Assembly: GCA_003586115.2 (NCBI GenBank)
Contig: QVOM02000119.1
Span: forward strand, 49,253,428 to 49,317,427
Length of the DNA stretch: 64,000 bases
Origin: Salvator merianae
Lineage: Eukaryota > Chordata > Lepidosauria > Squamata > Teiidae
Direction: 5' to 3'
Of the stretch, positions 21,539 to 33,885 are shown one piece after another (the first letter of the stretch is position 1; the number at the start of each line of letters is the position of its first letter). The translations under genes and the position numbers were made by a program. The notes beneath the pieces were generated by a model. That model saw only the letters and a program-made list of their open reading frames with translations, was not told where the DNA came from and did no database searches.

Positions 21539-23551
21539 TTGCTGTTCCATCTTCTATTTACGTAAGTCACCCAGACTATGTGTTACATTCTGACACTTTA
21601 ATTTTATGTCTCCTATTTCCCTGTTGCAGTATTTTCCAGACTTCAATCATTCACATTCCACCTTCCTGATTTTTTCTATATTCGTATACTGCTTGCATTA
21701 CTATTTACTATTTAATATTGACACACTTTTGTTTTTTCTTAAATATTTTTTTAAAGTGTCCATATGCATGTCATCTCAAATAATCTGATATAGCACAAAG
21801 TGGTATGTGTACTACACTTCGGGAAATACTGTCTTATTGTAAACAAACATTTACATTTAGGCCAGACACTTGTAGTGCCTTCTGTTCCTCTCTTTGGGTT
21901 CAGCTCCTCAGCACTACAGCTGTTATCAAACCTTCAGTTAAAAGCCCTCTGCAGTACTTAAGTGTGCTTCTCATTCTGTGCATAATGTTTTAGGGGCCCC
22001 TGTAACTGTTTAAACAATTTTTCCACCTGCCATTAATCTCTGAAGGAGACTGAAAATGCAGGCCACTGTTTAAGTGTATGAAATTACCTAGTGGTGGGTC
22101 AGAACATAGAGAGATAATGCTGGGTGAGACACTGACAGAGTCCTCATGGTGCACAAAAGGCTCCTGAGAAAAGTCTGAGGGATATGGTAATTGCATGCCA
22201 CCACTTTCCTTGAGCCTGTAGCCCACCTCAGAAGGTGCCAAGCACCCTTGAAGGCGTCCTTCATGCAGAGCATTAAACTTACTTAAGAGTGCTTGACACC
22301 TTCTTTCCCTGTTGCTGCCATGTGGTTGGACAGCGGTGGCACGTGAGACTTTTCTGGAGCCCTTAAGGAATGTGCAGAAAATGGCTGACGTCTGGGGCAA
22401 TTTCCTGTGTGTCTCTTAATGTCCCTGGTCAATCACTCTTAAAGCTGGGGAGCTTTTATTCCCTGACTTTGACATTAGCATGGGTGCCAGTGGGGCATGA
22501 AGACAGCACACCTTAGGCCTCCAGGGCCTGAGCAAGCACTCTGGCTCATCAGGTGTCCTGATCCTTTGGTGTGCAGTTCTAGTGAGAGCCACATAAAATT
22601 GACTCCACTGATTATACATTTTCCAAACCTGATTTCCAACATGTGTGAAGGAGAAAGAGAGAGTGGGCTCCACCTTTGAGCTACTGGCTGTTATGAGATG
22701 GTGCTAATGTTGCCCTAATAGGCCTGCTGCCCCTGCAATTACCTTACACCCCAGGTTAATTCATCCTTCTCTTTGCTGCTTTGGAACTGAATTCTCCTGT
22801 CATACATTAACACATTGCTTTCTTGATGCAAGAGGTATCTTTCATATTGACTGATAGCAGGAATTAAACAAAGAGACGTAATGAGGAAAATAATTCTTTG
22901 AACTTTGCCTTTCTCCTGTGCTCTTTGCTCACTGTGCTATGATGACCTATCTTTGGAAGGGAAATTTATAAGTTCTTTTCATCTTTAATTACCACCCAGT
23001 TGTCCTTTGCACTGAGTCTTTCTAATGAGCAATCCATTTATCTTATATAATTGTGATAACCATGGCTTTTATAAAACCCATGCAAAACAGTGTTTATTTA
23101 GCAGTGATAAAACACTAGACTGTTGGACTTTGCTTAAGACATAGATAGGTTCAGCCTATGGCTGCAGGTCATAATGCCCTCGCAGAATAACACTGTGCAA
23201 TGAAAGCTCATATTTACAAAAAGCTTCTGTTTACCTCCATTCTGACCCCAATCTCTGATTGGTAGCATGGATAGGTGGGCAGATATAATGCGTTTGTTTG
23301 CATTGCCTTAATTCCTACAGACCCTATCTTGGCAATGAGAAAGTCTAATAAAAAATAGACAAAGCAAAAAGGGCTGTCTTTTAATGGTTGACTATTAACC
23401 ATGAAGTAAGCCTTGAATACCAACCATGCAATGTTTTCATTTTTCAGTTTAATGTGTCTAAAGACCTGTGCCAGTTGCTTTGCAGTGGGTCAGAGTACAC
23501 CTTTCTCAGAACATTTACATCTGGCAGCTAATCCAAGGCTGGATTTGATTC
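21539..23551. other. Largely unique DNA, candidate conserved non-coding stretch
   Basis: No gene recognised. 22437-22475 is a weak copy of the dispersed GGGAGCTTTTATTCCC hairpin. 22780-23110 is repeat-free, AT-rich and contains several homeodomain-like TTAATTA/TAATGA sites, so it could be regulatory; this is a guess from texture only. Confidence 0.35.
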
Positions 23552-23554
23552 TAG

Positions 23555-23770
23555 GGCTGTGATCAGACGCAGTTAAAAAAATCACCTCTGAGGCAGCTCC
23601 GAGACAGCTTCGAGATGGGATTGTTCATACACCAGTCTGTCCCTTCTCACTCTGCTAAACATTCTGTGCTAGAAAAGGTGGATTAGAGAAGGTTTGGGAA
23701 CACAAGGGCCACACACTACTGTCTCTGAGGTGCCTCTGAGGCACCCCTTTTGTTGTGTCTGAATGAAGCC
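23555..23770 (-). mobile_element. Family G MITE, left member of a back-to-back pair
   Basis: It is flanked by TAG at 23552-23554 and TAG at 23771-23773. The ends are GGCTGTGATCAGACGC and, inward from the right, GGCTTCATTCAGACACAA. The interior reads TGCTAGAAAAGGTGGATTAG, GGAACACAAGGGCCACACA and a palindromic GGTGCCTCTGAGGCACC. Opposite orientation to its neighbour at 23774, with which it shares the middle TAG. Confidence 0.85.
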
Positions 23771-23773
23771 TAG

Positions 23774-23997
23774 GACTATGTTCAGACATAACAAAACAGG
23801 TGCATCAGAGGCACCTCAGAGATAGTAGTGTGTGGCCCTTGTGCTCCCAAGCCTTCTTTAATCTGCCTCTTCTAACACAGAATGTTCATGAGAAAGAGGG
23901 GGGAAGACTGGTAGGTGAACACTCTCACCTTGAAGGTGCCTCAGAGCTGCCTTACAGGTGCCTTTTTGTTGTTGTTGTGCTGTTTATGATTGCAGCC
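23774..23997 (+). mobile_element. Family G MITE, right member of a back-to-back pair
   Basis: It is flanked by TAG at 23771-23773 and TAG at 23998-24000. The left end reads GACTATGTTCAGACATAAC and the right end, inward, GGCTGCAATCATAAACAG. The interior is the reverse complement of the adjacent member (GGCACCTCAGAGATAGTAGT, GTGTGGCCCTTGTGCTCCCA, TAATCTGCCTCTTCTAACAC). A GTT microsatellite has grown near the right end. Confidence 0.85.
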
Positions 23998-24000
23998 TAG

Positions 24001-24813
24001 CTGTATTTGTTTTATGTAAGAAGCTGGGACAATTCACTTTTAAAAAGTTAGATGTAATCTCATACAACATAGTGGGGATGGGTTCGTCAGGCTGAGCTTA
24101 AACTATTGCTCACAGATATGAAATTTAATGGGACTATGGGCTTGTTTATATACTTCTAAAAGCCTCAGCAATTCTAGACCTTTGCAGAAAGGGAATGACA
24201 CAAAGAAAGTTTCTCAGAAGCATTTTGTGGCAAGAATGATTCATGCAAAAGTGCACAGTTTGCACACACTGGTTATGACAAAATGGGAACATTGGGTACT
24301 ATGTGTTTAAAGTTTGCACAACTTCTGCATGATTAAATGTGAATGAGGCACATAGTTGATGATGTGTTAATGCTACACGCATAAAGTGTGAATAGTTCTT
24401 ATACCAATTCAGAATGTCATAGAGGGCAGATATGCATCTGAAAATGTCAAACTCTCCTGAAAATAATCTGCCTCGCCAAGAAGACGATAAAGCCTCTTGT
24501 GTGCTAATGTTGCAAAACTGAGACCATGTCTCCAATTATGCAGGGAGTAGCCTCTGTGAACTGTCTTGGGTGTTGCGTCTCCATTTCTAGTGCCAAAAAT
24601 GGCTGCTTGGGTGTATCATGTCCTCCTGAGGCATCTGGATGCATAGAGGATGAATCTTTGGACATCCTGCTATGCCAGACATGGAAATGAGGAAGTGTCT
24701 GGTGATACAGTGGGGAAGATTCTTTTGCAGAGTCACTGACCCCCAGGCATCTCCTGTGTCACACATGGAGCCAAAGCCAAAGATCTTCATGTGGAAGCAA
24801 AGCACTGAACAAT
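24001..24813. other. No recognisable feature
   Basis: Unique-looking. Short frames only. Confidence 0.45.
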
Positions 24814-25272
24814 GGGCCTGTTTGCACATATAGCAGTAGAACGTTCTAACTAGTATGGTTTGGGCTGGTCGGTATTGGATATGGTGAGGAGTGTTCATAC
24901 TTGTCAGCACTGGAATGCTCTTCGAGCCAACCAGTTGGGGAAGAAGTGTGAATGGGAACATACTAGTTAGGTAGCTGTGTCCGGAATGGCTGCCTGGGTT
25001 TGAACCATCTGATGGTGCAAGTGCTGCCACACAGTCCTCACCCTGTCACCATTCCAAACCAGGAAGTGGTGTGAACGCACCCCTCCGGATCCTCACCTGA
25101 TGGTGCTAGTCAGCTTGGAGACTACAATTTTGTTGATCACAGCTGGTGACCTTCAGGCGAGCTTCAGGCAGACTTCAGTAAGTTTCCAGTCAGCTGGAGC
25201 TGTATGCAGTTGCAAATGCTCCATTCCAGTGAGTGACCTGGAACACTCCACTCCCTAAGTGTGAACAGGCCC
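24814..25272. mobile_element. Family H element (459 bp) with AAT duplication
   Basis: The left end is GGGCCTGTTTGCACATA and the right end, read inward, GGGCCTGTTCACACTTA, matching at 14 of 17 positions. AAT flanks it on both sides (24811-24813 and 25273-25275). Direct internal repeats such as CAGGCGAGCTTCAGGCAGAC lie near the right end. There is no coding capacity for a transposase. The interior was not found elsewhere in the window. Confidence 0.8.
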
Positions 25273-25419
25273 AATGACTCCTTGGTCATACACAGAAGCA
25301 GTGGCTCCATGCAGATTGGAACTGCAGGGTAGGGGAGAGGTTGAGTGCAGAAGTGTTTCTGGGGCAAGAGCACTACTATCCCTTGTTGTTGGGATGTAGC
25401 CTAGTGTCTCCCCCCCCCC

Positions 25420-25480
25420 AAGAAGGCAATGGCAAACCACTTCCATATTGCTGCCAAAAACCCCTGTAAGGATGAATCCT
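25420..25480 (+). mobile_element. tRNA-SINE body fragment
   Basis: AGAAGGCAATGGCAAACCAC, TTCCATATTGCTGCCAA and GGATGAATCC match the post-tRNA region of the SINE seen at 3088 and 37000. It is preceded by a C9 run. Both head and tail are missing or unrecognisable. Confidence 0.5.
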
Positions 25481-26327
25481 TGCAGTAAAAAAGAGATAAA
25501 TTTAATCTGAGAATCTTTGCCTTTTTAAAAAAACTTTTTTTAATTTAGCAAAGTTTACTCTTCCTGGATTTTTAACCTTTTCCCATAAAGTACCCTGAGA
25601 ATTCTTACTGAATTGAAAAGTAGCATATAAATAAACAAAATGAAAAAAAAAATGGAATGTAAGAAGTAAGGAAGGGGGAAAGTAAGCACACACAAGAGTA
25701 AGTGTAATGAGTTTCTGGTGAGTGAAATTCTTTAAATGAACTACTGGATGATTAAAGCTGCACTGATTTACATATTTACCTTGTAGCAAACCCTGAACTC
25801 ACTGAGACTTACTTCTGACTAGACTTGGATCAAATTGTGCTGTGACATGGAATTAAAATAAATATATGTAGTGCTGATTTGGCAAAATAAGCAGCAGGTA
25901 AGTATAATAATGGCCACTTTCAGTAATGAAACTGCTGCGAGAGCAAATTTATACCCTGTCTGTACTAATAATGGTTTAACAGTGCAATTTCAATCTCTAG
26001 TGATGAATGAACAAGATCTTATTTAAGAAGCCTAGACTGTTTGTTAGCCTTCTCTTTCTCTTATGCTCATTCATAAAGTTCTAACTCCATAGAGGACTAA
26101 GCCAAAAAAAGTAGGTGTGTGTATGTGCCCGTCTCTCCACTTAACTTTAGTTCAAACTAAGAGGCCATGAAGTCCACGTCTGGACCTCATCACTCCATAT
26201 GTTAGTGTGAATCTGTGCAGCCCCCATCCTGCTGGTCCATGCTGTCTGCCTTAGACAAAATGTAGTCCTGACCAGGGAATCCCTGTTGGAACTAACAGTA
26301 GACCTGTTAGTCTACTGGCAGATCAGG
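25481..26327. other. AT-rich, no recognisable feature
   Basis: No gene or family recognised in this AT-rich stretch. Confidence 0.45.
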
Positions 26328-26507
26328 GGCCCTTTCTGCACTTGGCTTTATTCTGGACTATATCCCAGAATAGGGACCTGCTATCCACACACTAATGCTG
26401 ATTATAGCAGGCCCCAAGTGGGGCCTGCCATAGTTCATAGTAGTATGCAGATGGCAGATCCCTATTCCAAGATATAATCTGGAATAAGGTTAAGTGCAGA
26501 AAGGGCC
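26328..26507. mobile_element. Foldback MITE, family I (180 bp) with AGG duplication
   Basis: Almost the whole element is one inverted repeat. GGCCCTTTCTGCACTTGGC at the left faces GGCCCTTTCTGCACTTAACC read from the right, continuing through CAGAATAGGGACCTGC and its partner. AGG flanks both sides (26325-26327 and 26508-26510). The right arm is shared with the element at 20848-21164. A transcript would fold into a long hairpin. Confidence 0.8.
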
Positions 26508-26708
26508 AGGGTGCCCTGATCCTAACCCTTTGGATCCCTTGGAAAATGACCATGAAGCTCGTGTAAGCTTGGGCGGAGGCTGGTCTGGACCAGCACCATC
26601 GTTTAGTCAGTGCTGTTTCAGACGATGCCTTTGGATGGTCCAAACCAGTGTGCTGGTTGCTTTACACACACTCGTTCAGACCATGGAGAAGTACATGCAG
26701 AATGGTCC

Positions 26709-26709
<1 letters not shown>

Positions 26710-26747
<38 letters not shown>
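26710..26747. repeat. (TG)19 microsatellite
   Basis: Perfect TG run followed by a degenerate CCATGTGTGTGTA extension. Confidence 0.97.
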
Positions 26748-26749
<2 letters not shown>

Positions 26750-26764
26750 ATGTGTGTGTATTTC

Positions 26765-29684
26765 ACCCTCTTTTCTGAACATGAACTCTTATAAGTGTTG
26801 ACGCACACTGACAATGGCTTTTTATTTGCCTTTGTGGAGTGGTCAGTTTTAATGTGATTTTTTTCTTTTAGTACATAATGAAAACATTAAGTTCAGCACA
26901 TCTTTAGCACTGTTATTTTCCTCTTCATTTGCTGAAATCTGACCAAACAGCACAGACTGCTATTCAATCGCATTTTCCCTTTGTAAGATTCCACCCCCGC
27001 CCCAACAGCTAGAGTACGTTAACTTGACCAACCCGTTACTATCTTTCCAGCAAATTCCCCAAGAGGCTTCTAAGGATAAAGTTAGCCATTAATTCTTTCA
27101 TACTCCCCAGGCTCTCCTTTATGGAGATAACATGAAAGTTCATGCTGGCAAGAAAATCTTTATCTATGCACTGGAGTTAAAGAGAATTTTGCTTCTTGCC
27201 CATAACTGACATAGTGCAAGATGGACATTTGCTATACTGTACTGCAATGACTGGCTTTGAAATCATGGAGAATTATTTCCATGTATCCAATTTAACTAGT
27301 AGATACTGTGGGTTGCAATGATTAAAGTTGGCAAGGGGTATGTATTTGACTCGCAAACAGGGATTGCTTCAACTTGGTGTGGGTGCCACGTTTTCCATTT
27401 TTAAATTGTATTCTGACCATCCATGAAAATCTTGTGACTTTTCTTTACTTTTCTTAGTTTGAATTTCTATATAACTTTTCTTCTTACAGGGAACCCATGG
27501 TGGTATCTGACATAGGAAGTGTCACCAATTTTACTTTTTCATGTATGTAGTGGGACTGCATACAACTACACACATACATGCAACTACACACATCTGAGAA
27601 CTATGAACTGTAAAACTGTCTGTGTGTTTCGACCATAGAATGCCGTGGAAGGCATATGAAGAGCCATTTTGTAAAACTAAAAGAAGACTGTTGTTTTGAA
27701 AATGGGTTTCTGCAACCCCCATCTCTCTGACTACTTCAGATTTCATTCAGAAGAAAAAGCAAAGATTGTGAGTCATCAGGAAGAGCCTCAGGCAACAAGC
27801 ACAACAATGCAAGATTATTTTAAGGCAAGCCTTTGTTTTGCTTTGCCACCTTGTTTTATTTTTAATTCCACCAAGCAGCTGCTGGAGTAATGCAATCTTC
27901 TCAGCCAACCTGGTTTCACACCTGGGGGAATAGCTAAAACATTTTTCATTATCTTTATGTGGCTTGTATAATTCCGAGTGATTGTCAACTGATTAGTTTA
28001 TCTTTACCTTTATTTGCATGTTTCCTTCCCTGGAGTAAATAACTGGATATGTGATTCCTACCAACCTCATGTCCTCATCCCTGAGAGCCAAGCCCCTTGT
28101 CTGTTTGGATTTTATTTTTGACCAATCAAATTTGCAGGTTTTTGATCCACTTCCCAACAATCCCCTGCTTGCTCCTCTTCCAAACTTAACCAAAAGGATA
28201 TAGAAAGCCCAAGTTTTGTCCCATTTATTAGGGTAGTTCTTTTCCCTCATCACTGAACATCATGCCAGGGGTGGGTGGATTCCTGCCACAGGCTCGAGGA
28301 TCCCTATTCACAGTACATGATATCTGAAGGTTGGCTTGTCCATCCGTGGGCATGTACGATGGATAAATCCAGTGATTTGTAGTGGTGTTCTCCTTGGCTC
28401 TGTTCCAACATCTCTGTTACCTCTGTTGCCCTCCCACTTGATTTCTGAGCCTCCTTATAAAGTACCCATTCTCTCAAGCATTTGGTACCCAACCCTTGGA
28501 CACTGTGCGGTACAGAGATCCATTTGAGACTGAGAACTCTCTCTTCTATCCACTGTTGCTTTCTAGCCTGGTAAAAACTTTAAGAAGAGAAGACTTTGAA
28601 GGGTGAGAACCATTTTTGTTACTCCTTATTTGTTGTTTTCCTAGCTAGAACAGCACTTTTGGGAGGATCATAGGATCAGATTGGGAGGAAGCCAGGAGAG
28701 CTAAAGAAAGGAGGCAGAGATATTAATTGGTTAAGCCTCAAAACTGGGAACCAGGAGAAAGCTGTTTAGACTGGTTAGAAACCTCTGTTAGATTCCATTC
28801 CAAACACCGGGAGATTTTCCCTTCACAATTAAACATAGCTGCCTCACTCAGATTCCTGTCACATCTAATACTGCTTGCTACATTTCCTTTTTGGCCTTAT
28901 TAACTGTTCTTTTGCCTGCTTGTATCATTGTACTGAAGAACTCATTGCCTTACATTGCTGGATATTGAAGCCCCAAAATAAAAGTGTCCTTTTCTATTTC
29001 TGTTTTGTTTTTGTAAAGATTGTCAAATTTTGCATTGTAATCATGTCTCAGAACAATTGCATTCTGACTAAAGCAGGTCATAAAACCAACGTGTTAGCCT
29101 TGCATTCCATTGGAATAACTGGACAAGAATAATTCCGTTAAAACCAGTTTATTCCTTTTACAGAAGCATCCACACCAATGTTTAAATTGACAATATAACT
29201 GTAGCAAGAGGCAGAAGTATCATGTGAGCTAGAGGTGGCTAATCGGATTGCATGGCTGATTGACATTTACAAATTCCAAATGGAATCAGCTAGTAACAAT
29301 GTAACAGGTAGGCAGCTATGCAAGGTTTCTCTATGGAGACATTTGTAATAGGAATCTAACAACTGTCCCATGCTTGAACAGGAGCCCTCAACACCACCCA
29401 ACTTGATGACAGCTGTCTCCTCCCCCAGGCACTCACTATCTTGTCTTTGGATTCTGGTTGATGCCCTCCTCCCCAGCTGGATTACATTCCATCCCTTTCT
29501 TTGTTCTAGCTATGAAAAATAATGGACAAGGGAGTGGTGGAAACCTAATCCTTGGAGGCTTCTCTTCGTGCAAGCCTTTGCCAGGCTGTAAAGGAAAAGG
29601 GTGAAAGGAGAGAGTTCTCAATCTCAGACAGACTTCTGTCCTGAGCACAGTCAAAACTGGAAAAGGCAAGATTTGCAGAGAGAA
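26765..29684. other. About 2.9 kb without recognisable gene
   Basis: Mostly unique, AT-rich DNA. 27540-27595 is a low-complexity ACACATAC region. 29112-29155 holds a short palindrome (GGAATAACTGG facing CCAGTTTATTCC). All frames are below 100 codons and unrecognised. Confidence 0.4.
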
Positions 29685-31440
29685 CATAAGAACATAAAAG
29701 GAGCCCTGCTGGATCAGGTCACAACCCATCTAGTACAGCATCTTCTTTCACACAGTGGCCCACCAATTGCTACTGAGCATTCTCAAGCAGAATATAAAGG
29801 CAAGAACTTCACCTGCTCTCAACTTCCTGCAATGGCCTTTAGAGGCATCCTGCCTGTCTCTCCCCTCTGGAGGCAGTACCTAGGCGTTCATTCTAGTACC
29901 CATTGATACACCTGAACTCCATTAAAACTATCCAGCCTGATTGCTGTCACCACCTCCTCCAGTAATAAATTCTATACAGTAGACTGATGATCCTCTGGGT
30001 GAAAAAACTTCCCTGTGTTGGTCCTAACTCTTCTACCTATCAGGTTCGCAGAGTGCCCCCTGATCATAGTGTTATGTGACAGAGAAAATATTTTTTCTCT
30101 ATCCTCCTTTTCCATACCATGCATGATTTTATATATTCCAGTCAGGTCCCCTCTTAAACGCCATCTTTCAAGAGGTCAAGGCTTTGCAGCCTGATTTCAT
30201 AAGAAAGGTGTTCCAGCCCCTTGATCATTCTGGTTGCCCTTTTCTGCACCATTTCCTGTACCATGATATCTTTTCTGAGGTGAGGCGATCAGAATTGTAT
30301 ACACTATTCCAAGTGTGATCTCACCTTAGATTCATAAAGAGGAACAATGGCACTTGCCAACTTGTTTTCTATTCCCTTCCTAATTACCCCTAGCACTGAT
30401 ATTGTTTTTTTCACTGCTGCTGCACACTGGGTTGACATCTTCATTGAGCTGTCTACCAGAACCCCAAGATCATTTTCTGGTCTGCCACAGAAAGCTGCCC
30501 CCCCCCATCAGTTTATCGGTGTAATTGGGCTTCTTTGCCCCAATGTGCATCACTTTGCACTTACTAAGTTTGAAGTGCATTTGCCACTTCATTGCCCACT
30601 CACCCAGTGTCAAAAGATTCATCTGGAGTTTTTTACAATCACTTACAGTTTTTACTACTCTGAACAATTTAGTGCCATGAGCAAACTTTGCTAACTCAGT
30701 ACTTACCTTTATGTTTAGATCATTTATGAATAAATTAAAAAGCACGGGTCCTAATACTGAATGTTGCAGGACCTCACTTCTTACCTCTTTCCACTCTGAG
30801 AACTGGGCATTTATTACTACTCTCTGTTTACTGTCCTTTAGCCAGTTACCAATTTAGGACAGGACCTGTCTTCTTATTCCATGACTGATGAGTTCATTGA
30901 GGAGCCTTTGATGAGGGACTTTGTCAAAAGCCTTCTGAAAGTCCAGATAGACAGTGTCAACTTGATCATCTTTATCCACATGTTTATTAACACTCTCAAA
31001 GAATTAGAACAAGTTTGTAGGGCATGATTTACTTTTGCAGAAGCCATGCTGATTTTCTTTCAGCAGTATCTGCTCCTTTATGTGTGCAGCAATTTTATCC
31101 TCAGTTATGATTCACATCACGAGTCACCTGGAACTGATGTTAAGCTGACTGGTCTGCAATTTCCTGGATCACCCTGGATCCTTTTTTGAAGATTGATGTT
31201 ACATTTGCTACTCTCCAGTCTTCAGGCACAGAGCCTGATCTTAGGGAAAGATTATATATTTTGGTTAGAAGCTCAGCAATTTTGCATTTGAGTTTGTTTA
31301 AGAACTCTGGATGAATGCCATTTGGTTCCAGTGATTTGTTATCATTTAGATTATTAAGACATGCAAGGATCCCTCCCTGGTTACCTCTGTACAGTTTAAT
31401 TGTTCTGACTCCCTCCCTGAAAAGATTGACTCAGCTGCTG
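29685..31440 (-). mobile_element. CR1/L3-like LINE, decayed
   Basis: The 3' end on the minus strand has the tail order of the 48.2 kb copy (GACCTGATCCAGCAGGGCTC, CTTTTATGTTCTTATGTTC, with the reverse-complement form at 29685-29730). Further upstream on the minus strand RT sequence is readable: a motif A region VYLDFQKAFDKVP near 30920, the palm ELAKFAHGTKLF near 30680, and blocks like GILACLNNLNDNKSLEPNG and VTSIFKKGS further 5' (31150-31400). Stops and frameshifts break the frame. 5' truncated near 31440. Confidence 0.85.
30470..30745 (-). pseudogene. CR1/L3-like RT fragment with destroyed catalytic box
   Basis: A 91-codon frame that begins within RT motif B (LFNLFINDL) and continues through STELAKFAHGTKLFRVV to WQMHFKLSKCKVMHIGAK. 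This is the standard CR1-group layout from motif B to the thumb. The FADD catalytic tetrad reads FAHG (residues 21-24), so the enzyme would be inactive even without the other breaks. An in-frame stop lies upstream in the RT, after HGIRRQVLS at about 30857. Confidence 0.88.
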
Positions 31441-33885
31441 GCCTATGCCCTCTATCTTTGCAGGTGCTCTTTACAGCTTGAGGGTCAGAAACCAAGCAGG
31501 AGGGAATGTATGGTAGTGAAGGCAAAGGCCGGATGCCTGAAGGCATACCTCTTGGCAAACAGTTGAGAGCACAGAAGCACAGAAAGGTTCAAGCTGGGGC
31601 TTGGAATCAAGGAAGGTGGAGAGTGGGAAGAGAAGACTTCCCTTCCACCTTCAGGATCTCTCTGGGCTACTGGCCAGAATAAGGGATGGAGAAGTGAATT
31701 CTTTGAGTGATTTTCAGCTAGGAAACACTGCAAAACAGCGCAGGAAAGATCTTCTGAGAAGCAGAGGTTTCTCAGTTCAACTTTAGCAGGAGGCAAAGGA
31801 GGCTGGAGCAGGAGTTTCCTCAACTCCCCAGTTCTCAGGCAACACCAGCTTGGTGCGGGAGAAAGGGACAGATTCCACTCAAGGCTCCTGGTGATCCAAC
31901 AATGGCATATTCCAGCTACTGGCTGGTAGCTCTTGATCTCAGCAGAGGAAAAGAGCGATGAATGAAAAATGAATTTCAGCAGCAGCAATGTGGGGATAAT
32001 ACCCAACCTCCAGCATGATGTTCAGCAGCAGCAATGATGGGGAAATCCACCTAAAGAAGTGGGTCTAAGACTAAGGGATTTTATACCATTTTTGGGGCTG
32101 TGTTGGAAAAGCAAGAGAGGAGAGAGCAAAGGGGATTGACTAAGGAGTAAAATCCAAAAATAGAGGGATTGATTGGTTCTGAGTAAATTCAGAGGATTCT
32201 TTGACGCTACAGAACTTTGTACATGATACTTAGGTAATGGGGATATGATTCCAAACTGGGGTCATGTAGACTTGTTTACCAAATATGAAGATTGAGGTGG
32301 CAGAGTGAGTCAGATAACCGGGCAGAACTGTGAATGGCAATGATCAGTTAAAGTAATACAGATGCTGACAATTTAACCCAGGTGTAGGAAACCAAGTTAG
32401 TCCTTGCATTTACATTAATATCAGCTAATGTAATCCAAATGTAATCAAAAGACATATCAAGTTTATCGATCTACCTTGATTGCTGGAAAAGGATTGACAT
32501 AAAATAAACTGCATATTACTGCTGGATGCCTTAAAATGCTTTCCTTTTTGTGGTTGCCATTTCCTCTTGCACATGGGGTCTGAGGGGCAACAGGAGAAGG
32601 GGGGGGTAAGAGCCTAAATTCAAAATGGACACTTTTTACCGTACACTTCAAAATGGCTTTCCAGGTGCCCTCCAGAGGGTTCTATGATCTGGGGGGTCAT
32701 ATAGCCTGTCAGTTCATAGCCAGTCTATTGCATTTATGCCTTCTCTATGCATGTGTACAAAAATAATGTTAGTAACAATCCTAAGGCACTTGGGTGTTCA
32801 GGAGCTCCCAAGAGGTGGGTACATCTGGATGACCCACCTCTGGGACCCCTGGGAGGGAAGCCTATATGGCCATGTGGATCCAGCACATGTATTATAATAC
32901 TTGCTATGAATCAACCTTAAGCAGGAAGAGTAGTCTTTGCATGTGGCTAGCCAAAGTTCCACCTTCTCACTGTATGGAAATTTAAACAAGTATATGGACA
33001 GAGCTAGTAATACATATCTTTCCTATATGGTCACCCTCCTTCCTTCCAAAGAACTTTGAAAAATTTTACATGATTGTACTCATGTTTTAAGTGCAGATCA
33101 GAAAGTACTAGATTCAATACCTGACTTATCTAGCTAAAATGATCAGGCAACGGGAAAGATAATACAGGAATGTTGAGATACTGGGGTCATAGTAAGATGT
33201 AGATCTGGGCTAAGTCTCTTAGACATTTTACTTTATACTATCTGAAAAGGGAGTTAATGGAAAAATATGGACAACTATTGGGAAAGTTAATAGATGATAC
33301 TTCAGGTTCTTGTTTAGGATTCATGTGCCATGTACAGAGTTTCTTGGAAATCAAGCTCAAGAATTGGTGATGTAAGCTTTTGAAACTAAGTTGTAATTTT
33401 GGTCCTTTTTTTTAAAGTGTCAAGTCGCTGCTTTGTCTCTGTGTTTCACCAGTCTGGCAGAGAGTGTGGTTTTGGCAGGCATAAAACAAGGAGAAAACCT
33501 ATCTTCATGCTCAGTGGGTTGCTTGCATCATCTATTTAAAGTAGAAAAAAGATTTGCCCCTGTCATTGTCATTGTTATTGTGTCATTCAGTAGCACTTTA
33601 ATTTTCAGAGGAGTCTATAATTAAAAGGATGAATTAATCACAATGGAGGCATGTGGTCAAGAAGTCTAATCTTCTCTGTCAGCCACAAAGTGTTTTGACA
33701 TTAATATATACACAGCAAGCACAATTCAAATAAGCATCTCTGCTTCAGCTCTAAGAAAATGAATGAGATTAGTTGTGATATTTCAAAGTACAGAGTACAG
33801 TTGTGATATTGCAAAGTCCCAGCTCATATCGACAACGCTTTGCAGAGAAAATCTTCAGTTGTAAAAAGAACTTCAGGAAGAGGTT
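31441..33885. other. No recognisable gene
   Basis: A 173-codon minus frame (31485-32006) lacks any motif I know, is Ser/Leu-rich and begins close to the LINE 5' edge; I regard it as chance. 33400-33720 is repeat-free and AT-rich. No repeats recognised. Confidence 0.4.

Noticed and set aside
31485..32006. 173-codon minus frame
   Set aside because: Ser/Leu-rich without motifs and not a continuation of the neighbouring LINE ORF2.
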